Source: JBKPNX01 sp046732855 (GTDB lineage Bacteria > Pseudomonadota > Alphaproteobacteria > Geminicoccales > Geminicoccaceae). Taken from it: a stretch of 21,526 nucleotides of DNA. Positions 15,268 to 21,526 of the stretch are shown here, one piece after another (position 1 is the first letter of the stretch; each line of letters opens with the position of its first letter). The position numbers were made by a program, and so were the translations under genes. The stretch covers positions 1 to 21,526 of the forward strand of contig JBKPNX010000204.1 in the NCBI GenBank assembly GCA_046732855.1, in the 5' to 3' direction. The notes under the pieces were generated by a model. That model saw only the letters and a program-made list of their open reading frames with translations. It searched no databases and was not told where the DNA came from.

Positions 15268-17733
15268 TCAATACAGGCCGCCGGTCTGCGGCGCCCGCTG
15301 CTGGCGGACATCGGGCGCGGCGACGCTCGTGCCGGTATCGCCCGGGGCGGCGCGGCGCCCAGCGCTGGTTGCGGTCGGCTCGGTGCCGGGCAGGTACGCC
15401 TCGAGGATTGCGGTCGGCGTGCCGGGGCCGGCCAATCGCCCCGTGTCGGCATCGATCCGCACCAGGCGGACCCCGGGCGGCACGCGGAACGGGGTCGCCG
15501 GCTGATCCTTCAGCGCTGCCTCCATGAACTGCACGAAGATCGGGAGCGCGGCGCTCGCGCCCTGCTCTTCGGAGCCCAAGGTCCTCGGCTGGTCGAAGCC
15601 GACGTAGACGCCGACCACCAGGTCCGGCGTGAAGCCCACGAACCAGGCGTCCCGAATTTCGTCGGTCGTGCCGGTCTTGCCGGCGACCGGCTTGCCGATC
15701 GCCAGCGCGCGTTGCCCGGTGCCGCGCTCGACCACGCCGCGTAACATGTTGACCATCTGGTACGAGCGTGCGGGATCGACCACCTGCTCGCGCTGGTCCG
15801 GCAACACCGGCGCCGGCTGACCGGTCCAGGCGACGTTCTGGCAGTCCGGACACGGGCGCGAGTCGCGGCGCAGGACGGTCTTGCCGTGCCGATCCTGAAT
15901 GCGCTCGATCAGCGCCGGCTCGATGCGCTTGCCGCCGTTGACCAGCATCCCGTAGGCGGTGCTCAGCTGGAGCAGGGTGACCTCGTTCGAGCCGAGAGCG
16001 GACGCGAGATTGTCGCCCAGGCCCCGCTCCAGACCGAATCGTGCGGCCATTTCCTTGATCCGGCCCATGCCGATGGCCTGGGCCAGGCGGACGGTCATCA
16101 CGTTACGCGATTTCTCGATGCCGAGGCGCAGCGTGCTCGGGCCGTAGAAACGCTTCGAGTAGTTCGCCGGCTTCCACTTGCCGAGCCCTGGGCCCTGATC
16201 GATCACGATCGGCGCGTCGAGCAGGATGCTGGAGGGGGTGAACCCGTCCTCCAGCGCGGCCAGGTAGACGAACGGCTTGAACGCGGAGCCGGGCTGGCGC
16301 AGCGCCTGCGTGGCCCGGTTGAACACGCTTCGGTTGTAGTTGAATCCGCCGCGGATCGCGAGCACGCGCCCGGTGTGCGGATTGAGCGCGACGATCGCGC
16401 CTTCGATCTCCGGCACCTGGCGCAAGGCGTAGTGCGCTTCGCTGGCGGCGACCCCCTCGGCCGCGGCTGTGGCGGCGACTTTCTCGACCCAGATCACGTC
16501 GCCGACCGCGAGCACCTGATCGGCCCGCTCGATCGGCGGACCCGGATTGCCCTCGGCATCGACCTGGCGCGCCCAGGTCAGCTCGGCGAGCGGCAGCGGC
16601 GCTGAGCTGCCGTCCGCCAGGCCGATCGTGGCGGCCTGCGGCTCGACCGCCGTGACCAGCGCGAGCTGCCAGGTGTCGAGGCCTGCGGTCCGATCCATCT
16701 CGGCAAGCTGCGCCGACCAGCCCGGGTCCTCCTGCGGCGTCGTGTGCGCCACGGGGCCGCGCCAGCCATGCCGACGGTCGTAGTCGAGCAGGCCGTCGCG
16801 CAGCGCCTGATCCGCGATCGCCTGGAGCGTGGGCGAGATCGTCGTGCGGATCGACAGGCCACCCTGGTACACGAATGGTTCGCCGTGCTGCTCGATCAGC
16901 GCGCGGCGCACATCCTCGACGAAGTAGTCGGCGCTGACCATCTCGGTAGGCGCGCGCTGGCGCAGGACCAACGGCTCGGCAACCGCCCGCTCGGCCTCGG
17001 TGCGATCGATGAAGCCGACATCGAGCATGCGTCCGACCACCCAATCGCGCCGCGCTTTGGCAGCCTCCGGCCGGCGCTCGGGATGGTACCAGGACGGCGC
17101 CTTGGGCAGACCGGCGAGAAATGCCGCTTCGCTCGTGGTCAGCTCGTCGAGCGACTTGTCGAAATAATTGATCGCCGCTGCGGCCACGCCGTATGAGCCT
17201 AGTCCGAGATAGATCTGATTGAGGTAGAGCTCCAGAATCTGGTTCTTGGTGAATGCCTGCTCCATGCGGAAGGCGAGCAACGCTTCCTTGATCTTGCGTT
17301 CGATGGTCACCTCGTTGCTCAGGAGAAAATTCTTGGCGACCTGCTGGGTGATGGTCGAGGCGCCGACCGGGCGCCGGTCGGCCATGACCCGGGTCAGGTT
17401 GGTGAACGCGGCGCGCACGACGCTCACCGGATCGATGCCGGGGTGCGAGTAGAAATTCTTGTCCTCGGCCGCGAGGAACGCCTGAATCACGCGCTTCGGA
17501 ATCGCTTCGACCGGCACGAATACCCGCTTCTCGTGGGCGAACTCGGCCAGCAGCCGGCCATCGCCGGCGTGCAAACGGGTGACCGTCGGCGGCTGATAAT
17601 CGGCCAGCTGCCGATAATCCGGCAGCCCCGTGCCGTAACGGTGCATCAGGAACAGCGCGCCGGCGCCCATGACCAGGATCAACAGCAGCGCCCCGGCGCA
17701 CAACGCCCCGAACAGCCTCAGTAGTTTGCGCAA
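15268..17733 (-). CDS. mrcA: Penicillin-binding protein 1A (bifunctional transglycosylase/transpeptidase)
   Basis: Polymerises glycan strands from lipid II and cross-links them, anchored in the inner membrane. It has 821 residues and a TTG start at 17733 with GAGG eight bases upstream; no in-frame ATG precedes the membrane segment. Residues about 8-30 form the transmembrane anchor. The GT51 domain (about 50-230) has catalytic Glu90 in AAEDKNFYSHPG and GASTITQQVAKN. An OB-like PBP1A domain occupies roughly 330-425. The transpeptidase domain carries SxxK at Ser483-Lys486 (PGSAFKPF), SRN, and KTG at 686-688 followed by TTDEIRDAWFVGF. A CPDC pair lies before the KTG motif. The tail is Ala/Thr/Pro-rich and probably disordered. 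It follows amiC after 61 bases and precedes prfB, an order common in alphaproteobacteria. Confidence 0.95.
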   Translation of the reverse strand: MRKLLRLFGALCAGALLLILVMGAGALFLMHRYGTGLPDYRQLADYQPPTVTRLHAGDGRLLAEFAHEKRVFVPVEAIPKRVIQAFLAAEDKNFYSHPGIDPVSVVRAAFTNLTRVMADRRPVGASTITQQVAKNFLLSNEVTIERKIKEALLAFRMEQAFTKNQILELYLNQIYLGLGSYGVAAAAINYFDKSLDELTTSEAAFLAGLPKAPSWYHPERRPEAAKARRDWVVGRMLDVGFIDRTEAERAVAEPLVLRQRAPTEMVSADYFVEDVRRALIEQHGEPFVYQGGLSIRTTISPTLQAIADQALRDGLLDYDRRHGWRGPVAHTTPQEDPGWSAQLAEMDRTAGLDTWQLALVTAVEPQAATIGLADGSSAPLPLAELTWARQVDAEGNPGPPIERADQVLAVGDVIWVEKVAATAAAEGVAASEAHYALRQVPEIEGAIVALNPHTGRVLAIRGGFNYNRSVFNRATQALRQPGSAFKPFVYLAALEDGFTPSSILLDAPIVIDQGPGLGKWKPANYSKRFYGPSTLRLGIEKSRNVMTVRLAQAIGMGRIKEMAARFGLERGLGDNLASALGSNEVTLLQLSTAYGMLVNGGKRIEPALIERIQDRHGKTVLRRDSRPCPDCQNVAWTGQPAPVLPDQREQVVDPARSYQMVNMLRGVVERGTGQRALAIGKPVAGKTGTTDEIRDAWFVGFTPDLVVGVYVGFDQPRTLGSEEQGASAALPIFVQFMEAALKDQPATPFRVPPGVRLVRIDADTGRLAGPGTPTAILEAYLPGTEPTATSAGRRAAPGDTGTSVAAPDVRQQRAPQTGGLY

Positions 17734-17794
17734 CCGGAGTTCCTCTAGCTTCTTACCGTGTCCGCCAGCGGAGGCCGGGCCCGCGCCATCGTAG

Positions 17795-19081
17795 TCAGGA
17801 GGACCCTACTCCGAAATAAAGATCGACCGCATGCGCCACCGCGGCGGCCAGTCTCGCGATGTGGGCGTCGTCTGCAAGAGCCTTCTCGTCGGCGCGGTTT
17901 GACAGGTAGCCAAGCTCGACCAGCACCGAGGGCATGTCCGGCGATTTGAGCACGACGAAGCCCGCCCGCGCCCGTCGCCGCTTGGCCATCTTGGTCGTGC
18001 CCCTGAGCTCCTTGACCAGCACGTCCGCCAGCCTGACCGATTTGTTGTTGGCGTCGCGCTGGGCCAGGTCGATCAGGATCTCGGTGACGATGTCCTCCTG
18101 ATCCGACAGGTCCACGCCGGCCAGGATGTCGGCGCGATTCTCCCTGCTCGCCAAGCGAGCGCCCTCTTCGTTGGAGGCCCGCTCCGACAGCGTGTAGATC
18201 GATGCGCCGTTCACCGCCGGTGCCCTGGTCAGGCTGTCGGCGTGCAGCGAGATGAACAGCTCGCCCCCGCTCTGCCGCGCGATCTGCAGACGATCGCGCA
18301 GCCGGACGATGCGGTCATCGGCGCGGGTCATCACCACCTTGTAGCGCCCGGTCGCCTCGAGCTGGCGTCGTAAGGCGAGACCCATGCGCAAAGCCACGTC
18401 TTTCTCGAGCAGCTTGGTGGCGCTGCCGATCGCGCCGGGATCGACCCCGCCATGCCCGGGATCGATCACGACGATGCGCTGGTCCACGGGCGGGAGCGGC
18501 TTCCTGGCCGGGGGCCGCGCCGCCACCAGGGCTGCCTGGGTTTCGGCCGGTGCGGCCACGGCGGTAATCTTGCCGTTGCTGTGCTGGTGCCGGCCGTTGA
18601 CGGGCACCTTGACCAGGTCGGTCACGATCCGGTGACCGTGCGTGCCGCTCGGCGGCAGCTCGAACACGCGATCGATTTCGAACGGCTGCGCCACGTCGAG
18701 GACGATGCGCGAGACGCCGGGACGCGGCTGCCCGAACCGGAAGCCCTGGACCAGCCCGACCGCTTTGGCAGCATCGTCGTCGACGGTCCACTCGACCTCC
18801 GGCAGATCGATCGCCAGCCGCGGCGGCGCGCCCAAGCGGACGTGGCGATAGCTGACCGGCTTGCTGAGATCGATCACCACTCGGGTGGCCTCGCCGTGCT
18901 TGGCGAGCCGAATGTCGTCGATGCTGGCTTCTCCGGCTCCTGCCTCGCCAAGGATCGCCCCGGGGAAACCCGTGGCGGCAAGGGCAACCGCAATCAGCAA
19001 TTGCCGCCCGCGCGACCAGCTTCGTGCTCTGGTCGCCACAGCCTGCTGGGCGTCCGATCGACCGCGATCCTGCTTCTGCAT
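17795..19081 (-). CDS. amiC: N-acetylmuramoyl-L-alanine amidase with AMIN domain (AmiC type)
   Basis: Cuts the bond between MurNAc and L-Ala of the stem peptide and so separates daughter cells; zinc-dependent and periplasmic. It has 428 residues. A long basic N-terminal stretch precedes a hydrophobic signal segment at about 27-44, with cleavage probably near 46-50. The AMIN domain (about 52-160) targets the septum, and a Pro/Ala linker leads to the Amidase_3 domain (about 203-424). Zinc ligands are His210 (IDPGHGG), Glu226 (LLEKDVAL) and His280 (ISLHAD); the catalytic Glu389 is in VELGYLSN. Residues about 301-360 form the helical insertion that in AmiB/AmiC blocks the active site until an EnvC/NlpD-like LytM factor binds. 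No such activator gene is in the window. The site before the ATG is weak (CGGA). The gene is divergent from rne. Confidence 0.93.
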   Translation of the reverse strand: MQKQDRGRSDAQQAVATRARSWSRGRQLLIAVALAATGFPGAILGEAGAGEASIDDIRLAKHGEATRVVIDLSKPVSYRHVRLGAPPRLAIDLPEVEWTVDDDAAKAVGLVQGFRFGQPRPGVSRIVLDVAQPFEIDRVFELPPSGTHGHRIVTDLVKVPVNGRHQHSNGKITAVAAPAETQAALVAARPPARKPLPPVDQRIVVIDPGHGGVDPGAIGSATKLLEKDVALRMGLALRRQLEATGRYKVVMTRADDRIVRLRDRLQIARQSGGELFISLHADSLTRAPAVNGASIYTLSERASNEEGARLASRENRADILAGVDLSDQEDIVTEILIDLAQRDANNKSVRLADVLVKELRGTTKMAKRRRARAGFVVLKSPDMPSVLVELGYLSNRADEKALADDAHIARLAAAVAHAVDLYFGVGSS

Positions 19082-19126
19082 TCCGGCGCTGGCGGGCTTG
19101 CGCGTACCTGCAAGTGGATATTCGGA

Positions 19127-19155
19127 TTGTGATACAACGCCTCATTCACTATAGT
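19127..19155 (+). promoter_or_regulatory. Candidate sigma70-type promoter for rne
   Basis: TTGTGA (19127-19132, 4 of 6) is followed after exactly 17 bases by TATAGT (19150-19155, 5 of 6 to the -10 consensus), within a strongly AT-rich island. Transcription would start near 19162, about 310 bases before the rne ATG. This is a pattern match. Confidence 0.45.
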
Positions 19156-19176
19156 TAATATAAAGAGGTTTGTCGC
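19148..19176 (-). promoter_or_regulatory. Candidate promoter for amiC sharing a palindromic -10
   Basis: ACTATAGT at 19148-19155 is a perfect palindrome, so the minus strand also reads TATAGT. On that strand GCGACA (complement of 19171-19176, 4 of 6) lies 17 bases upstream. It would give amiC a leader of about 60 bases. If both are real, the divergent promoters overlap face to face and polymerases would compete. Confidence 0.3.
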
Positions 19177-19470
19177 CGATCGATGAACTTTCGCCGTGCG
19201 CATGTTGCGCGCGCGCCACCGACCGGCAAACTGCCTGAATCTTCGGCAGGTCACCAGCAGACAGCGCCGGCGTCGTAGGGCACCGGCGGCCATGGAAAAA
19301 TGCAGTGCGTGCGACGCCCCGCTTGACATTCATGACGGATCTCCCCGCCGGCGCGATCGACATGACGACGCTGCGTGTGCGCGAGATCTCCGCTTGGTCT
19401 GGTGACCGATGCCTGCACTTTGCCGTCACGTACCGGCGGCAAGCCCATCGGTTCACGGAGCCATCTCCTG

Positions 19471-21526
19471 ATGACAAAACGTATGCTCATCGACGCCGCG
19501 CACCCGGAAGAGACCCGGGTGGTGGTAATCAACAACGGACAGCTCGAAGAGTTTGAGTTCGAATCCTCGACCAAGAAGCAGCTGAAAGGCAACATTTACC
19601 TCGCCAAGGTCACCCGGGTCGAACCCTCGCTGCAGGCCGCGTTCGTCGACTACGGCGGCCAGCGGCATGGTTTCCTGGCGTTCAGCGAGATCCATCCCGA
19701 CTACTACCAGGTCCCCCAGGCCGATCGGCGCCTGCTCGACGAGGCCGAGCGTCAGCTCGCCGAGGCCTCGGAGGGCAACGGCGCGGCGGACGAAGCCGAC
19801 GATGGCGCATCGGAAGCGGTCGCCACCGACCCCGAAGAAGAAGCCGCCGAGGTGTTCGACGAGCAGGCCCGGCGCCGCTCGCGCCTGCTGCGCGCCTACA
19901 AGATCCAGGAGGTGATCAAGCGGCGCCAGATCCTGCTCGTTCAGGTGGTCAAGGAAGAGCGGGGCACCAAGGGCGCGGCGCTGACCACTTATCTGTCGCT
20001 CGCCGGCCGCTACAGCGTGTTGATGCCGAACACGGCGCGGGGCGGCGGCATCTCGCGCAAAATCGCCAATCCGGCCGACCGCTCGCGCCTGAAAGCGATC
20101 GCGCGCGAGCTGGAAGTCCCCGAGGGCATGGGCCTGATCATCCGGACCGCGGGCCAGGAGCGCAACAAGCTGGAGATCCGCCGCGACTACGAATATTCGC
20201 TGCGCCTGTGGAACGACATCCGGGAACGCACGCTGCAGTCGATCGCGCCCTGCACCATTCACGAAGAGGGCGCCCTGGTCAAACGGGCGATCCGCGATCT
20301 GTACAGCCGCGATGTCGACGAGGTGCTGATCGAGGGCGAGGAGGGCTATCGCGCGGCGCGCAAGGTGATGAGCATGCTGACCCCGTCGCACAGCCGGCGG
20401 GTCAAGCAGTACCGCGAGGACGTCCCGGTGTTCCACCGGTACGGCGTCGAGGAGCGCCTCGATGCCCTGCACAACCCGGTGATCAACCTGCCGTCCGGCG
20501 GCTCGGTCGTGATCCACGTCACCGAGGCGCTGACCGCGATCGACGTCAACTCGGGCCGCTCCACACGCGAGCGCAACATCGAGGAAACGGCGCTCAAGAC
20601 CAATCTCGAAGCCGCCGAGGAAATCGCCCGTCAGCTCCGCCTGCGTGACATCGCCGGGCTGGTGGTCATCGACTTCATCGACATGGCGGATACGCGCAAT
20701 CAGCGCATCGTCGAACGCAAGCTGCGCGAGCAGCTCAAGGTGGATCGAGCGCGCGTGCAGCTTGGGCGAATCAGCCCGTTCGGCCTGCTCGAGCTGTCGC
20801 GCCAGCGGCTGCGCCCGAGCTTCCAGGAGCTGAGCGCGCAGCCGTGCCCCACCTGTCACGGCTCCGGCGCGGTGCGATCGGTGGAGTCGGCGGCGCTGCA
20901 GGTGTTGCGCGCGATCGAACTCGCCGGCATGAAGGCGGATGCGGCCGCGCTCGCGGCGATTCTGCCGGTGCCGGTGGCGTTGTACGTGCTCAACCAGAAG
21001 CGTGATCGCCTGATCGGGCTGGAGCAGCGCTATCGGCTCAAGGTCGAGGTGCGCGTCGACGGCAGCCTCGTGGCGGGCGAGTATCAGCTCGAGACGACCG
21101 AACCCCGTGCGGCCGACGAAGTGCCGGCGGCGGCAACCGAACAGCGCGCGGCGGCGCCGGCCGAAGCGCAGGAAGAAGAGGCTGAAGCCGGTGGCCGGCG
21201 GCGCCGGCGCCGCCGCCGCCGCCGGCGGCGACCCGGCGAGGAGGTCGGACTGGAGCCTGAGCAGATGCCGCCCGATGGCGGCATCCCGCCCGCGGCGCCC
21301 GATGTCGGGGAGAGTTTCGCGGCCGAGTCAGCCGCGCTGGCGGCTGACGACCGCGATCTGCCGACGGCACCGCTCGACGGCGAGACGCGCGGGGCCGACG
21401 CGGCGAGTGCCGATGGCGAGGATGCCGAGGCGCGTGATGCCACGGCCGCACCGCCGCGCAGACGCGCACGGGCGCGGCGGCGTCGGGCCGCCCCGGACCG
21501 CGCTGGCCCTTTCGACGCTGCGGCCG
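19471..21526 (+). CDS. rne: Ribonuclease E (partial, C-terminus outside window)
   Basis: The endoribonuclease that starts decay of most mRNAs and processes rRNA and tRNA; it also scaffolds the degradosome. The frame is open from ATG 19471 to the window edge, 685 codons. The S1 RNA-binding domain begins at GNIYLAKVTRVEPSLQAAFVDYG and is interrupted by an acidic insertion (about residues 88-135), usual in alphaproteobacteria. The 5'-sensor/RNase H-like region follows. The DNase I-like core has the metal ligands Asp358 (AIDVNSGR) and Asp401 (VIDFIDM). The zinc-link is CPTC, Cys459 and Cys462, which joins dimers. After about residue 550 the chain becomes disordered, with a run of 12 Arg at 576-587 and a second Arg-rich cluster near 660, probably RNA-binding. 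A GGAG lies 10 bases before the ATG. The presence of this tail favours RNase E over RNase G. Confidence 0.95.
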   Translation, partial: MTKRMLIDAAHPEETRVVVINNGQLEEFEFESSTKKQLKGNIYLAKVTRVEPSLQAAFVDYGGQRHGFLAFSEIHPDYYQVPQADRRLLDEAERQLAEASEGNGAADEADDGASEAVATDPEEEAAEVFDEQARRRSRLLRAYKIQEVIKRRQILLVQVVKEERGTKGAALTTYLSLAGRYSVLMPNTARGGGISRKIANPADRSRLKAIARELEVPEGMGLIIRTAGQERNKLEIRRDYEYSLRLWNDIRERTLQSIAPCTIHEEGALVKRAIRDLYSRDVDEVLIEGEEGYRAARKVMSMLTPSHSRRVKQYREDVPVFHRYGVEERLDALHNPVINLPSGGSVVIHVTEALTAIDVNSGRSTRERNIEETALKTNLEAAEEIARQLRLRDIAGLVVIDFIDMADTRNQRIVERKLREQLKVDRARVQLGRISPFGLLELSRQRLRPSFQELSAQPCPTCHGSGAVRSVESAALQVLRAIELAGMKADAAALAAILPVPVALYVLNQKRDRLIGLEQRYRLKVEVRVDGSLVAGEYQLETTEPRAADEVPAAATEQRAAAPAEAQEEEAEAGGRRRRRRRRRRRRPGEEVGLEPEQMPPDGGIPPAAPDVGESFAAESAALAADDRDLPTAPLDGETRGADAASADGEDAEARDATAAPPRRRARARRRRAAPDRAGPFDAAA
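21196..21231 (+). repeat. CGN codon tract coding 12 consecutive arginines in rne
   Basis: Twelve Arg codons in a row, a mix of CGG, CGC and one CGA with five successive CGC, form a GC-only low-complexity stretch in the disordered RNase E tail. The mixed codons suggest selection for the residues rather than a pure slippage repeat. Confidence 0.9.

Larger units (their letters stand above)
19082..19470. other. Divergent intergenic region between amiC and rne; long rne leader
   Basis: This 389-base gap holds no convincing gene. Its left end has an AT-rich promoter block (19127-19176). If the plus-strand promoter is used, rne mRNA has a leader of about 310 bases. Two small hairpins are possible in it: CTGCC/GGCAG at 19231-19249, and CGCCGG/CCGGCG at 19265-19288 with a 12-base loop. 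RNase E genes in other bacteria are often autoregulated through a structured leader, so a similar role here is possible but inferred. The short open frames here have no good ribosome binding site or recognisable product. Confidence 0.5.

Noticed and set aside
19323..19328. Perfect TTGACA -35 box in the rne leader
   Set aside because: The sequence 16-18 bases downstream (around 19345-19352) is GC-rich with no -10 resemblance, so it was not called a promoter.
19453..20859. A 468-codon open frame on the minus strand opposite rne
   Set aside because: The plus-strand RNase E has all catalytic and zinc residues in place; the antisense translation has no family features and reflects codon bias.

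Overview
The window is a GC-rich stretch of bacterial chromosome made almost entirely of tightly packed housekeeping genes. Gene content, gene order and protein features point to an alphaproteobacterium, probably near the Rhodospirillales. The supporting signs are the block rlpA - D,D-carboxypeptidase - tmk - holB - metG - tatD - MBL hydrolase, the block rne divergent from amiC - mrcA - prfB, an RNase E with an acidic insertion in its S1 domain, and a cysteine synthase with a TAGNTG loop. The placement rests on recognising families, not on a search. No rRNA, tRNA, CRISPR array, insertion sequence or prophage was seen.

Layout. (1) 1-391, minus: the N-terminal part of a small helix-turn-helix protein running off the left edge. 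A more AT-rich intergenic region separates it from (2) 642-2378, plus: a soluble hybrid histidine kinase with no sensor domain and a degenerate first receiver. (3) 2478-10595, plus: a long, partly overlapping gene train, mltB - rlpA - D,D-carboxypeptidase - tmk - holB - metG - tatD - PhnP-like MBL hydrolase. (4) 10661-11383, plus: an unrecognised exported protein. (5) 11367-13839, minus: cysK - sseA - GNAT acetyltransferase. (6) 14050-19081, minus: amiC - mrcA - prfB, where prfB needs a programmed +1 frameshift. (7) 19471 to the right edge, plus: rne (RNase E), cut by the window, transcribed divergently from amiC.

How the genes fit together. Five products remodel peptidoglycan: MltB and RlpA cleave glycan strands, the D,D-carboxypeptidase trims stem peptides, AmiC cuts the amide bond during cell separation, and PBP1A synthesises and cross-links. 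Beside them are genes for DNA replication (thymidylate kinase, delta-prime of the clamp loader), translation (MetRS, RF2), RNA decay (RNase E), nucleic-acid or phosphoester hydrolysis (TatD, MBL hydrolase) and sulfur metabolism (CysK, SseA). Start/stop overlaps, several with GTG starts, suggest translational coupling.

No clearly new biological system is evident. The most notable points are the canonical RF2 frameshift site, the unusual hybrid kinase (Glu at the H+4 phosphatase position, Glu in place of the phospho-acceptor Asp in receiver 1, and a 36-bp tandem repeat coding an acidic N-terminus), a run of 12 arginines in RNase E, a palindromic -10 region that may serve divergent promoters, and the unknown exported protein whose gene overlaps the GNAT gene tail to tail.
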